From the NCBI GenBank assembly GCA_963794605.1, contig CAWCEN010000004.1:62001-126000 (forward strand): 64,000 bases of DNA, read 5' to 3'. Below, piece after piece: positions 1-7,735 of this stretch (the first letter of the stretch is position 1; every line of letters begins with the position of its first letter). The position numbers and the translations under genes are program-made. The notes below the pieces were generated by a model. The model was not told where the DNA came from. It ran no database searches and saw only the letters and a program-made list of their open reading frames with translations. This DNA comes from VAXT01 sp963794605 (GTDB lineage Bacteria; Actinomycetota; Thermoleophilia; Gaiellales; Gaiellaceae).

Positions 1-87
1 TCGTCCGGCACTGTGCTGGTGCTCGGGCTCGCCGTCGTGGCCGCGTGCGTGCTGATCACGCTCTACGCGTTCGTCTGGGGGCGCTAG
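1..87 (+). CDS. C-terminal end of a membrane protein (partial)
   Basis: The window opens inside a plus-strand frame of 28 codons that ends at TAG (85-87). The visible residues form one hydrophobic stretch (LVLGLAVVAACVLITLY) followed by AFVWGR, which looks like a C-terminal transmembrane helix with a short polar tail. The family cannot be named because the rest lies upstream of the window. Its stop codon overlaps by 4 bases the stop of the minus-strand lipoprotein gene, so the two genes converge tail to tail without a terminator between them. Confidence 0.6.
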   Translation, partial: SSGTVLVLGLAVVAACVLITLYAFVWGR

Positions 88-605
88 GGAACGTACTGCT
101 CGCGGATCGCGACGACTTGGCCGTCCTCGATCGTGAGCCAGTACACGCCGTACTCGCCACGGTAGGGGGCGCCGTAGCCTCGCCGGGGTTCCAAGAACGA
201 CGCAAGAAACGGCCCGAGCTCGCCGTGTACGCCCTCGCGACAAGGCGAGCAGTGCACGGATGTGACTGTCGCCTCGTTGGCTATGCGAAGCGTTCGTGTC
301 GCCTTGTCCGGGTTTCGAATGTAGTAGTCGTTCGGAACCGACTCTCCGGGCTCCACGGCGCGGGCCTCCTCGGCGGCTTGCTGAGCTTCCTTGCCGGTGA
401 GGAACTGCGCGTCGTCGAACGCAAGCGTTGCGGTCGGGCCTGCGGTCGAGACGCTTCTGATGTACCCGAACTGCTCGGCCGGCATCGATCTCGCGGTCGT
501 TGTGGCCTGGGTCGTCGGCGGCTCGAGCACCGACCCCTTGTCGCCCCGGCCGCCGCACCCCGCCGCAAAGAGAGCGAGTGAGAGGAGGAGCGCGCGAACG
601 GCCAA
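84..605 (-). CDS. Predicted lipoprotein of unknown function
   Basis: This 173-residue protein has a lipoprotein signal peptide: a hydrophobic run in residues 4-16 followed by the lipobox LFAAGC, so Cys17 would be lipidated and the protein anchored outside the membrane. A Thr/Pro-rich linker follows, then a soluble domain with a Cys pair (SVHCSPCREG) and a C-terminal segment YGVYWLTIEDGQVVAIREQY that reads like a small beta-sheet domain. I do not recognise the family. The start is TTG at 605; a TAGGGT hexamer on the minus strand (forward 615-620) lies 9 bases upstream, consistent with leaderless expression. It is divergent from the cupin gene. Confidence 0.7.
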   Translation of the reverse strand: MAVRALLLSLALFAAGCGGRGDKGSVLEPPTTQATTTARSMPAEQFGYIRSVSTAGPTATLAFDDAQFLTGKEAQQAAEEARAVEPGESVPNDYYIRNPDKATRTLRIANEATVTSVHCSPCREGVHGELGPFLASFLEPRRGYGAPYRGEYGVYWLTIEDGQVVAIREQYVP

Positions 606-614
606 GACGGAGCC

Positions 615-635
615 ACCCTAGTCCGCCGTTAGGCT
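615..635. promoter_or_regulatory. Divergent -10-like elements between lipoprotein and cupin genes
   Basis: Within the 53-base divergent gap there is a minus-strand TAGGGT (forward 615-620), 9 bases before the TTG start of the lipoprotein, and a plus-strand TAGGCT (630-635), 24 bases before the cupin ATG. The cupin also has a clear AGGAGG ribosome site at 649-654, so its mRNA would carry a short leader while the lipoprotein mRNA would be leaderless. Assignment as promoters is inference from position and resemblance to the sigma-70 -10 consensus; no convincing -35 was found. Confidence 0.4.
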
Positions 636-658
636 GCTGAAAACTCGCAGGAGGAAAC

Positions 659-1006
659 ATGGCGAAGTACGACGTGGCCCGTTGGGACGAGCTAGACGGC
701 GTCGTCAAGAAGGTGCGACGAGCGCTCGGCGTGACGGCGTTCGGCGTCAACTACTTCGACCTGCCGCCGGGCGCGGAGGGGCTCGAGCACAACGAGACGC
801 AGACCAACCAGGAGGAGGTCTACGTCTATGTACGCGGCTCGGGACGCCTGCGGATCGACGGGCAGGAGATCGAGGTCGGCGAGGGCATGGCCGTGCGCGT
901 CGACCCCGAGGTGACGCGCCAACCGGTCGCGGGAGAGGCCGGCCTGCAGTGGGTGGCGATCGGCGCGCCGCGCGAGGGCAGGTACGAACCGCCCTCGTGG
1001 GGGTAG
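659..1006 (+). CDS. Cupin-domain protein
   Basis: This 115-residue protein is a single small cupin barrel. The metal-binding motif is partly recognisable: LEHNETQTNQEEVYVYVRGSG resembles cupin motif 1 (histidine and glutamates before the YVxxGxG turn), and VRVDPEVTRQPVAGE fits motif 2 but lacks the usual histidine. The protein may bind a metal weakly or act as a structural or sensing cupin; substrate is unknown. ATG at 659 is preceded by a strong AGGAGG at 649-654, one of the few good Shine-Dalgarno sequences in the window. A 48-residue gene follows after 9 bases. Confidence 0.8.
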   Translation: MAKYDVARWDELDGVVKKVRRALGVTAFGVNYFDLPPGAEGLEHNETQTNQEEVYVYVRGSGRLRIDGQEIEVGEGMAVRVDPEVTRQPVAGEAGLQWVAIGAPREGRYEPPSWG

Positions 1007-1015
1007 GCTCGCGCC

Positions 1016-1162
1016 ATGCACACGATCGAGCTCACCGACGAGGAGCTGCGCCTTCTCCACGAGGCCCTGCGGTCGTACCTGGACGACTTCGGGCACGAGG
1101 AGGCGGACCTCCTGAGGGCGATCAAGGCGCTGCTCGCGAAGCTGCCTCGGCCGTCCGAGTAG
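1016..1162 (+). CDS. Small hypothetical protein (48 residues)
   Basis: A short frame starting ATG at 1016 encodes MHTIELTDEELRLLHEALRS and continues to a TAG at 1160-1162. It is acidic, Leu-rich and predicted almost wholly helical, with an EE/DD-rich surface. The TAGGCT hexamer at 1004-1009, which contains the cupin stop codon, lies 6 bases before the ATG in the arrangement seen at many genes here, so it could be expressed as a leaderless message or together with the cupin. No family is recognised. The coherent third-position GC, proper start and gene-like spacing on both sides support it. Confidence 0.55.
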   Translation: MHTIELTDEELRLLHEALRSYLDDFGHEEADLLRAIKALLAKLPRPSE

Positions 1163-1170
1163 TAGAGCTA

Positions 1171-1500
1171 GTGCTGCTACGCCTCGTTCTCTGGAACCTC
1201 GCCGACTCCAAAACGACCATCGAGGAGCTGCGGCGCTACCTGCGCGACGAGTCCGTCGACGCGTTCGAGGACGTGCCGGGGCTGCGCTTCAAGGCGTGGA
1301 TCTCGGAGGAGGCGACCGAGCGCTGGGGCGCGGTCTACCTCTGGGAGTCGCGCGAGGATGCGGCGCAGGAGCTGCCGAGCCGAGCACGGGAGCTGATCGG
1401 CAAGGAACCGGACGTCGGCGAGGAGTTCGACGTCGAGGCGACAATCGAGGGCCAGTTCCTGGTCGAGGCGCTGTCTCGTCGGGGCCTTGCGTACGAGTAG
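1171..1500 (+). CDS. YdhR-like putative monooxygenase-fold protein
   Basis: The 109-residue product fits the YdhR family, small dimeric alpha/beta-barrel proteins related to quinol monooxygenases. The characteristic core is visible: PGLRFKAWISEEATERWGAV (strand, helix, strand) followed by YLWESREDAAQ and a C-terminal strand with FDVEATIEGQF. A GTG at 1171, 8 bases after the stop of the preceding small gene, gives a family-length protein; the frame is open further upstream, but that part overlaps the cupin gene in another frame and has no matching sequence. The role in the cell is unknown. Confidence 0.75.
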   Translation: MLLRLVLWNLADSKTTIEELRRYLRDESVDAFEDVPGLRFKAWISEEATERWGAVYLWESREDAAQELPSRARELIGKEPDVGEEFDVEATIEGQFLVEALSRRGLAYE

Positions 1501-1516
1501 CAGCCCCTAGTGCGTT

Positions 1517-1588
1517 GGGGAACCTCCCGGTTCCCCCAAGCCCCCTCCACTGGTCCGCTGCGCGGACAGGCGCTTCGCGCCGGGGAGG
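1517..1588. terminator. Cluster of hairpins between convergent genes
   Basis: The 120-base gap between the convergent YdhR-like gene and the flavin oxidase gene holds a hairpin GGGGAACC/GGTTCCCC (1517-1524 and 1529-1536, loop TCCC). It is followed by a structure with an outer CCTCC/GGAGG stem (1544-1548 and 1584-1588) enclosing two hairpins, GTCCGC/GCGGAC (1553-1567) and GGCGC/GCGCC (1569-1581). There is no poly-T tract, so this would be a structure-only bidirectional terminator or a three-way-junction repeat. Confidence 0.5.
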
Positions 1589-1620
1589 AGGTCACGGGTA
1601 CCAAGGAAGCGGACATGTCC

Positions 1621-2661
1621 CTAGAGGATGATTTCCTCCGGAAAGACGGCGCCTTCCTCGAACCGCTCGAGCCTATACGGGCTGAGATCGAAGGACGACT
1701 CGCCGTCCAAGAGCTCCTCGGCGACGGCCCGTCCCACGGCGGGCGACTGCATGAAGCCGTGCCCCGAGAAGCCGCACGCCGCGTAGACGCCGTCGCCGAC
1801 CCACCCGATGATCGGATGCGCGTCGGGCGTCATGTCGTAGAGCCCCGCCCACGCGCGCTCGACCCGAGCCCCCGCAGCGGACGGGTAGCGGCGCGCGATC
1901 CGCTCGCGCCAGTCCTCGACTAGGTCCCTGTCGACCTCCTCGCGATCCGTCCACCGAGGCGTCGGCTCGTTCATCGCCAGCCGCAGGCCCTCACCCGCGC
2001 GCCGGAAGTGGAACCCGGTCTCCGCTTCGAGCACCATCGGCAGTTCGCGCGGGATACCCGCCACCGGCCCGACCTCGACGAGCTGCCGGCAGAGGGGCCG
2101 GATCGGCAACTCTGGCCAAAGCTCCGCCGACTGAGCGCCGGCCGCGATCACGAGCACGTCCCGGACGACATCCCGAACGTCGACCCGTTCGCGTACGTCG
2201 ACGCCGAGCGCCTCTGCCCGCTCCACCAGCTCACGCGTGACGCCAGCTGGATCGGCCACTCCGTCTTCCCAGCACGCGACCGCGCCGAGGACGTCGCCCA
2301 CGTACAACCCCTCCACCGCCCGCGCGTCGAAAGCCTGCACCGGCACTCCGAGCCCCCGCTGCAGCTCGACGCGCTGCTCGAGCGCCGTCAGCCCGTCCTC
2401 GGTCGTGGCGAGGAACAGATAGCCGACCTGCTCGAAGAGCGGCCTGCCGAGCTCCTCGAAGAAGCCGATCGACTCTCGGGCGAGGCGCACCTCGGCCTTG
2501 GTCGAGAACTGCTGGCGCACGCCGCCCATCGCCTTGCCGGTCGCACCGGCCGCGACTCGGTCGCGCTCCGCGAGCACGACGTCGTCAGCGCCCTTCAGAG
2601 CGAGCTGGTACGCGATGCTGGCGCCGATCGCGCCCGCGCCCGCTATCGCGATTCGAGCCAT
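1621..2661 (-). CDS. FAD-dependent amine/amino-acid oxidase (DAO family)
   Basis: This 346-residue protein starts with the dinucleotide-binding motif GAGAIGASIAYQLALKGA and has the DAO-family C-terminal FAD-contact region (YDMTPDAHPIIGW, then GFSGHGFMQSPAVGR). Such enzymes oxidise the C-N bond of glycine, sarcosine, D-amino acids or proline derivatives. Start ATG at 2661 lies within the 3' end of the DapA-like gene (19-base overlap), so the two are probably co-translated. A DAO-family oxidase beside a DapA-family enzyme recalls hydroxyproline catabolism (D-hydroxyproline oxidase plus pyrroline-4-hydroxy-2-carboxylate deaminase), but substrate specificity cannot be read from the sequence alone. 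Confidence 0.8.
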   Translation of the reverse strand: MARIAIAGAGAIGASIAYQLALKGADDVVLAERDRVAAGATGKAMGGVRQQFSTKAEVRLARESIGFFEELGRPLFEQVGYLFLATTEDGLTALEQRVELQRGLGVPVQAFDARAVEGLYVGDVLGAVACWEDGVADPAGVTRELVERAEALGVDVRERVDVRDVVRDVLVIAAGAQSAELWPELPIRPLCRQLVEVGPVAGIPRELPMVLEAETGFHFRRAGEGLRLAMNEPTPRWTDREEVDRDLVEDWRERIARRYPSAAGARVERAWAGLYDMTPDAHPIIGWVGDGVYAACGFSGHGFMQSPAVGRAVAEELLDGESSFDLSPYRLERFEEGAVFPEEIIL

Positions 2662-3479
2662 TGCTCCAGCTCCGACTTCTCGTGGTCGAGAAGCGTCCGT
2701 AAGGGTCGCCTCACGTCCTCGCGCACCTGCAAGCCGAGCCGCCCAAGGCAGAACTTCGCAGCCGCCTGGAACGGGAAGCGCTCCAACGCCGCACGAACCT
2801 CGCCCACGTCGCCCGAGCGCTCACGGACGAGCCGGGCCACGAGCTCCGGAAAGACGGCCGCCAGCCCCGAGACAGCCCCTGCCGCCCCCTTCTCGAGGCC
2901 CAGCACGACGAGCGACTCCGCTCCGACGAACACGTCGAGGCCGTCCACGAGATACGGCTCCACGCCCTCGAACGGCTGGTTCGAGACCTTCAGGCCTGCG
3001 AGGTTCGGCGCCAACTCGCGTATTCGCTCGATCGTCCCGGGCGAGATCGAGTACCCGGCCCGCGCGCGGAACTCGTACACGTAGAACGGCAGCGGAGCGC
3101 AGGCCTCGGCCGCGGAAGCGAAGTGCCGGACGAGCGCCTCCTCGTCGAGCGGGTAGTACGGGGGCCCGATCACAGCGACTGCGTCCGCACCGATTTCCGC
3201 CGCGTGCGTCGCGAGCGCGACCGTCTCGGCCGTCGTCTGAGCGCCGCAATGAACCGCTACGTCGAACCCATCGCCGGCCGCGTCGACGAACAGCGCCGCA
3301 GCCCGCTTGCGTTCCTCCGCCGAGAGCAGGATTCCTTCGCCGGTCGTGCCGAGCGCCAAGATCCCGTCCAGCCCGCCCCCGCGGAGGTACTCGACGTACG
3401 GCGCGAATGCGACCTCGTCGAGCGCCTCTCCCCCCTCCCGCAAAGGCGTGACCGCAGCGGCGAGCGCTCCTTTCAGCAC
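2643..3479 (-). CDS. DapA-family class I aldolase / lyase
   Basis: The 278-residue protein is a TIM-barrel member of the dihydrodipicolinate synthase / N-acetylneuraminate lyase superfamily. The GTTGEG signature is at residues 44-49, the catalytic Tyr is probably Tyr135 (YVYEF) and the Schiff-base Lys is Lys164 (AGLKVSN). Because it is coupled to a DAO-family oxidase rather than to lysine biosynthesis genes, a catabolic role (keto-acid aldolase or deaminase) is more likely than true DapA. Start GTG at 3479 is preceded 6 bases upstream by TAGAGT on the minus strand, pointing to a leaderless transcript that would carry both genes. Confidence 0.75.
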   Translation of the reverse strand: MLKGALAAAVTPLREGGEALDEVAFAPYVEYLRGGGLDGILALGTTGEGILLSAEERKRAAALFVDAAGDGFDVAVHCGAQTTAETVALATHAAEIGADAVAVIGPPYYPLDEEALVRHFASAAEACAPLPFYVYEFRARAGYSISPGTIERIRELAPNLAGLKVSNQPFEGVEPYLVDGLDVFVGAESLVVLGLEKGAAGAVSGLAAVFPELVARLVRERSGDVGEVRAALERFPFQAAAKFCLGRLGLQVREDVRRPLRTLLDHEKSELEQWLESR

Positions 3480-3485
3480 GGCCCG

Positions 3486-3495
3486 ACTCTAAGCT
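3486..3495. promoter_or_regulatory. Overlapping divergent -10 elements
   Basis: Only 23 bases separate the divergent DapA-like and enoyl-CoA hydratase genes, yet they hold TAGAGT on the minus strand (forward 3486-3491, 6 bases before the GTG at 3479) and TAAGCT on the plus strand (3490-3495, 7 bases before the ATG at 3503). The two hexamers overlap. Both genes would be leaderless, and polymerase could serve only one direction at a time. This is inferred from sequence and spacing only. Confidence 0.45.
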
Positions 3496-3502
3496 CACGC
3501 GC

Positions 3503-4237
3503 ATGAGCGCGCTCCGCATCGAGCGAGACGGCAACGCCCTGCACGTCGCGATCGCGAAGCCTGAGCGCCGAAACGCCTTCGACGCCGAGCTCATCCGCGA
3601 GCTGACTGAGGCATTCGCGGACGTCGGCGACGCGCGCGCGGTCGTCCTTACCGGCGACGGCGAGAGCTTCTGCGCCGGCGCCGACATCGAGTGGCAGCGA
3701 TCGTCGATCGACCTCTCCTACGAGGAGAACGTCGAGGACGCGCTCCGGCTCTATGAGATGCTCGCCGCGATCGACGGTTGCCCGGCGCCGGTCGTCGCGT
3801 GGGTCCAGGGCTACTGCCTCGGCGGCGGCTGCGGGCTCGCGGCCTGCGCAGACGTGGCGATCGCGGACGGCGGCGCCACGTTCGGCTTCTCCGAGGTCAA
3901 GCTCGGGATCATTCCCGCGGTCATCTCGCCGTTCGTGCTCGCCAAGATCGGGCCGGGAGCCGCGCGCCGCTACGTGCTGACGGGCGAGCGCTTCGGCGCC
4001 GATGTCGCGCTCGGCATCGGCCTCGTTAGCGAGATCGCGCCGAGCGCCGACCACGTCGTCGCCGAGCTCCTCACCTCCGGCCCCGCGGCGACCCGCGAGG
4101 CGAAGCGCCTCGTTCGGCCCGACCCTGGAGATGGGCGCGACCTCGCTGAGCTGGCCGCCCGGATGCGAACCAGCGACGAAGGCCAGGACGGGCTCCGCGC
4201 GTTCCTGGAGCGGCGAAAGCCCGGCTGGACCGACTGA
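3503..4237 (+). CDS. Enoyl-CoA hydratase, methylglutaconyl-CoA hydratase-like
   Basis: This 244-residue crotonase-fold enzyme has the oxyanion-hole segments FCAGADIEWQR and YCLGGGCGLAACADVAIA, and the catalytic-loop segment FSEVKLGIIPAVISPFV. The FSEVxLGxxPAxISP signature is typical of 3-methylglutaconyl-CoA hydratases of leucine breakdown, more so than of general fatty-acid crotonases. A biotin carboxylase resembling methylcrotonyl-CoA carboxylase alpha lies two genes downstream, which supports a leucine/isovalerate role; the carboxylase beta subunit and the lyase are not in the window. The MFS gene follows after 4 bases, so this heads a three-gene operon. Confidence 0.8.
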   Translation: MSALRIERDGNALHVAIAKPERRNAFDAELIRELTEAFADVGDARAVVLTGDGESFCAGADIEWQRSSIDLSYEENVEDALRLYEMLAAIDGCPAPVVAWVQGYCLGGGCGLAACADVAIADGGATFGFSEVKLGIIPAVISPFVLAKIGPGAARRYVLTGERFGADVALGIGLVSEIAPSADHVVAELLTSGPAATREAKRLVRPDPGDGRDLAELAARMRTSDEGQDGLRAFLERRKPGWTD

Positions 4238-4241
4238 CGGC

Positions 4242-5375
4242 GTGCGCCGTCTGCTGTTCCTCGTCGGCGGGATCGTCTTCGTCGACACGATGTTCTTCGC
4301 GGCCCTGACGCCGCTGCTGCCCGAGTACTCCGACCGCTACGACCTCTCCAAGGCGGGAGCGGGCGTGCTCGCCGGCGCCTACCCGATCGGCGTGCTGGTC
4401 GGAGGAATCCCGGGCGGGATCGCAACCGCACGCTTCGGCGCACGTCCGGTGGCCATCGCCGGCACGCTCGTGACCGGAGCCGCGACGTTCGTCTTCGCGA
4501 CCGCGGACGCGATCGCGGTGCTCGACGCCGCCCGCTTCACGCAGGGCATCGGCAGCGCGTTCGCCTGGACCGCGGGCCTCACCTGGCTGGTCAGCGAGTC
4601 ACCGGCCGACCGACGCGGCCAGACGATCGGCACGGCGCTGGCCTTCGCGATCGTCGGCGCGCTGTTCGGCCCGGTGCTCGGCGGCGTCGCCTCCGTGGTC
4701 GGGCAGGGCGTCGCGTTCGGCAGTGCAGCCCTTCTTGTGGTCGCACTCGCCGCCTGGGCGTACCGGACCTCAGCTCCGCCGCCGATGCAACCCCAGCCGG
4801 TGGCCGTCTTCCTGCGGGCGCTTCGCAACCGCCGGATCCTGCTCGGCGTGTGGTTCGTCGTCCTGCCGGCGCTCTTCTTCGGGACACTGAGCGTGCTCGC
4901 GCCGCTCCGCCTGGACGAGCTCGGCTTCTCTGCGCTCGCAATCGGCGCCCTCTGGCTCTGCACGGCCGCCCTCGAGGCGACGGCGAATCCGCTGGTGGGA
5001 CGGGTCACGGATCGCGTCGGGCGGATCGGGCCGATGACGGTGCTCGCGCTCGTGTCGGCGTTTGCGGCGGCCGCCTTGCCCTGGCCGGGACGGGCAGCGG
5101 TGCTCGCGGCGCTCGTCGTGATCGCCAGCATGACCTTCGGCAGCTTCTGGACGCCCGCGATGGCCTTGCTGTCGGACGAGGCAGAAGCGCGCGGTCTCGA
5201 ATATGCCTATGCCTTTGCGCTGATCAACCTGGCCTGGGCGCCGGGGCAGGCGCTCGGCGCGGTCGGAGGCGGCGCACTGGCCCAGCTCACGTCGGACACG
5301 CTTCCTTACTTGACACTCGCGGGCGCCTCCCTGATTACGTTTGCCGTGCTATGGAGATCCGAAAGCTCCTCGTAG
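4242..5375 (+). CDS. MFS transporter
   Basis: The 377-residue protein shows about 12 hydrophobic segments, beginning RRLLFLVGGIVFVDTMFFAA, with a loop 2-3 motif GIATARFGARP typical of major facilitator proteins. Residues 175-200 form a hydrophilic central loop between two six-helix halves. GTG at 4242 is 4 bases after the hydratase stop, and the frame upstream of that point overlaps the hydratase, so this start is chosen. The substrate is unknown; the setting in an acyl-CoA catabolic operon suggests uptake or efflux of a small organic acid. The 3' end overlaps the biotin carboxylase by 25 bases. Confidence 0.8.
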   Translation: MRRLLFLVGGIVFVDTMFFAALTPLLPEYSDRYDLSKAGAGVLAGAYPIGVLVGGIPGGIATARFGARPVAIAGTLVTGAATFVFATADAIAVLDAARFTQGIGSAFAWTAGLTWLVSESPADRRGQTIGTALAFAIVGALFGPVLGGVASVVGQGVAFGSAALLVVALAAWAYRTSAPPPMQPQPVAVFLRALRNRRILLGVWFVVLPALFFGTLSVLAPLRLDELGFSALAIGALWLCTAALEATANPLVGRVTDRVGRIGPMTVLALVSAFAAAALPWPGRAAVLAALVVIASMTFGSFWTPAMALLSDEAEARGLEYAYAFALINLAWAPGQALGAVGGGALAQLTSDTLPYLTLAGASLITFAVLWRSESSS

Positions 5376-6973
5376 CGAACCGCGGCGAGATCGCGGCGCG
5401 CATCTTCCGTGCGTGCAGTGAGGCCGGGATCGAGACCGTCGCCGTCGCCGCCCCCGACGACCTCGGCGCCTTCCACACGCGCCACGCGGACGAGACCGTC
5501 GAGATCCAGAGCTACCTCTACTCCGAGGAGCACATCCGGGCCGCGAAGCGCTCGGGAGCGGACGCGATCCATCCCGGGTACGGCTTCCTCGCCGAGAATC
5601 CGGACTTCGCGGAGGCCGTCGAGGCGGCAGAACTCGCATTCGTCGGGCCGACACCCGAGGCGCTGCGCCGGGGCGGTGACAAGCTGGAGGCGAAGCGGAT
5701 CGCGGTCGAGGCCGGGGTTCCGACCCTGCCCGCAGGCGAGCCGGACGAGATCGGCTTCCCGCTCGTCGTCAAGGCGGCCGCAGGAGGCGGCGGGCGCGGG
5801 ATGCGGGTCGTCCGCGACCCGGCGGAGCTCGAGGACGCGATCGAGGCCGCGCGCAGGGAGTCGAAATCCGCGTTCGGCGACGACCGCGTCTACTGCGAGC
5901 GGTTCGTCGAGCGGCCGCGGCACGTCGAGATCCAGCTCCTCGCGGACGAGCACGGAACCGTCGCCTCGCTGGGGGAGCGCGAGTGCTCGATCCAGCGGCG
6001 CCACCAGAAGGTGCTCGAAGAGTCGCCTTCGCCCGCGCTCGACCGAGAGCTGCGCGCGCGCATGAGCGACGCCGCGGTCGCGTTCGGCCGCGCGCTCGAC
6101 TATCGGAGCGCGGGCACGGTCGAGTTCATGCTCGACGGGCGCGACTTCTACCTGCTCGAGCTGAACGGGCGGATCCAGGTCGAGCATCCGGTGACCGAGC
6201 TCGTCACGGGCGTCGACATCGTCCGCGAGCAGCTACGGATCGCCGCCGGAGAGACTTTGCAACACACAGTTCCAGGGCCGGAAGGGCACGCTGTCGAGGT
6301 GCGCCTCTACGCCGAGGATCCGCGGACGTTCCTGCCGCAGGCGGGGCGGATCGAGCGGCTCCGGCTGCCGGCCGGGATCCGCGTCGACGCCGGAGTCGAC
6401 GAGGGCGACGAGGTCGGAGTCGCCTACGACCCGATGATCGCGAAGCTGATCGCCCACGGGCCGACGCGCGACGAGGCTCTGCTCCGGCTCCAGGACGCGC
6501 TCGCGAAGACCGCCGTCGAGGGCCTGACAACGAACCTTCCGTTCCTGCGCTGGCTCGTCGCGCATCCGGCGGTCAAGGCAGGACGCACTACAACCGCGTT
6601 CCTAGACGAGTACGCGCCGCTTTCGTCGCCGCCGGTCCGCCTACCGAGCGGCCCCTGGGACGGCGCGTGGCGTGTGAACCTGCCGCCGCCGGCTCCGCAC
6701 ACGCCGCCGGACGTCGACGAGCTCTCGCAGGCGGCGGCCGGCCCGTCGGGAGGCGCGCAGAGCGCGTTGACCGCCCCGATGCCCGGCACCGTGATCAAGG
6801 TGCTTGCGGCGGCCGGCGACAAGGTCGAGCACCGCCAAACGCTGCTTGTCCTCGAAGCGATGAAGATGGAGACGCCGGTCGTCTCGCCGTACGCCGCGGT
6901 CGTCAAGGCCGTGCACGTGGCCGAGGGCGACCGCGTCGCGGGGGGCGCGCTCCTCGTCGAGCTCGAGGAGTAG
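5351..6973 (+). CDS. Biotin carboxylase / biotin carrier fusion (acyl-CoA carboxylase alpha subunit)
   Basis: This 540-residue protein carries an N-terminal biotin carboxylase (MEIRKLLVANRGEIAARIF), an ATP-grasp domain with the glycine-rich loop AAAGGGGRGM, the catalytic region ELNGRIQVEHPVTE, and a C-terminal biotinyl domain with EAMKME. The biotinylated Lys is near residue 505. It carboxylates biotin with bicarbonate and ATP for a partner carboxyltransferase that is not encoded here. It is shorter than typical methylcrotonyl-CoA carboxylase alpha (about 650), mainly through a reduced linker between the two domains. Beside a methylglutaconyl-CoA-type hydratase, 3-methylcrotonyl-CoA is the most likely acceptor substrate; propionyl- or acetyl-CoA is the alternative. 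Confidence 0.85.
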   Translation: MEIRKLLVANRGEIAARIFRACSEAGIETVAVAAPDDLGAFHTRHADETVEIQSYLYSEEHIRAAKRSGADAIHPGYGFLAENPDFAEAVEAAELAFVGPTPEALRRGGDKLEAKRIAVEAGVPTLPAGEPDEIGFPLVVKAAAGGGGRGMRVVRDPAELEDAIEAARRESKSAFGDDRVYCERFVERPRHVEIQLLADEHGTVASLGERECSIQRRHQKVLEESPSPALDRELRARMSDAAVAFGRALDYRSAGTVEFMLDGRDFYLLELNGRIQVEHPVTELVTGVDIVREQLRIAAGETLQHTVPGPEGHAVEVRLYAEDPRTFLPQAGRIERLRLPAGIRVDAGVDEGDEVGVAYDPMIAKLIAHGPTRDEALLRLQDALAKTAVEGLTTNLPFLRWLVAHPAVKAGRTTTAFLDEYAPLSSPPVRLPSGPWDGAWRVNLPPPAPHTPPDVDELSQAAAGPSGGAQSALTAPMPGTVIKVLAAAGDKVEHRQTLLVLEAMKMETPVVSPYAAVVKAVHVAEGDRVAGGALLVELEE

Positions 6974-7384
6974 CTACCGCCGGCCCCAGTCAGGCGAGTG
7001 CTCGCGGAACGGGCCGCCGACGATCAGATGCTCGTAACCGTTCTGCAGACGCCTGACCCAGATGTCGCCCTCTCGCACGAACGCCACCTCCTTGCCGTCC
7101 GGGGACCACGCCGGCTCGGAGGCGTTGCGAATCAGGATGTGTCGTCAGCGGCCCGGAAAGTCGAACAGGCCCCTGTCGAGCGTTGCGAACGCGATCGTCG
7201 AACCGTCCGGTGACCAGGCGGGGTCGCTCGCGGGGCGATAGTGCGTGACGCGTTTCGGGCGGCTCCCGATCCGCACAGTCCACAGATCCGAGCCGCGTCT
7301 AAAGAAGAGCGACGTCGAATCGATCCATGTGGGCGAGCCATCGGACCGTCCGTTCGTCAGCCAGATGTGCAGGAACTTCCTCAA
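6974..7384 (-). pseudogene. Remnant of a TolB/PD40-type beta-propeller protein with in-frame stop
   Basis: Read on the minus strand from about 7384, the frame gives two PD40 repeats with PAWSPDGSTIAFA and PAWSPDGKEVAFVREGD, separated by a single in-frame TGA (7145-7147). Past the TGA the frame continues in the same register for 56 codons to a TAG at 6974-6976. The codon context fits a CGA-to-TGA change. The beginning is also missing: the only nearby start is a TTG, and no signal peptide or further propeller blades are present before the SCP2 gene. I interpret this as a decaying fragment of a secreted propeller protein. It fills the space between the carboxylase and the SCP2 gene. Confidence 0.65.
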
Positions 7385-7400
7385 GTCGTACCGGGCCAGC

Positions 7401-7703
7401 TCAGAAGAGCTTCTGGAGCTTCATCGCGACGCCCATGTCGCCGTCGATCTTGAGCTTGCCGGTCATGAACGCCGTCGTGGGGTTCTGCTTGCCATCGGCG
7501 ATCGCGCTGAACGTCTCTTCTGACGCGCTGATCGTGACGTCCGCGTCTCCCCCGCCCTCGGTCACCGCGATGCCGGCGTCCGTGACGTCGACCTTCCAGA
7601 CACCCACGCCTTCGATGTCGAAGACGTACGAGTTGTTCATCCCTGCGGTTCGGGACGGGTCGACGCGAGACGGCAGGGTCTCGAAAAACTCGCGGGGGTC
7701 CAT
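7401..7703 (-). CDS. SCP2 sterol-binding domain protein
   Basis: The 100-residue protein is a stand-alone SCP2 domain. The family pattern is clear: NNSYVFDIEGVGVWKVDV, then DADVTISASEETFSAIADGK, and the C-terminal FMTGKLKIDGDMGVAMKLQ. SCP2 proteins bind lipids or acyl-CoA in a hydrophobic tunnel and act in the cytoplasm. ATG at 7703 gives a standard-length domain. The surrounding acyl-CoA enzymes are consistent with lipid handling, but no direct partner is apparent. Confidence 0.8.
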   Translation of the reverse strand: MDPREFFETLPSRVDPSRTAGMNNSYVFDIEGVGVWKVDVTDAGIAVTEGGGDADVTISASEETFSAIADGKQNPTTAFMTGKLKIDGDMGVAMKLQKLF

Positions 7704-7735
7704 CGCCGCGCGAGACTACCGGAAACGCGAGTCGG

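Noticed and set aside
2008..3084. Plus-strand open frame opposite the DapA-like and oxidase genes
   Set aside because: No motif, biased composition, and complete overlap with two recognisable minus-strand enzymes.
7145..7147. TGA as selenocysteine or recoded codon
   Set aside because: No selenocysteine-insertion hairpin is evident, the position aligns with an ordinary residue, and the gene also lacks its 5' end.
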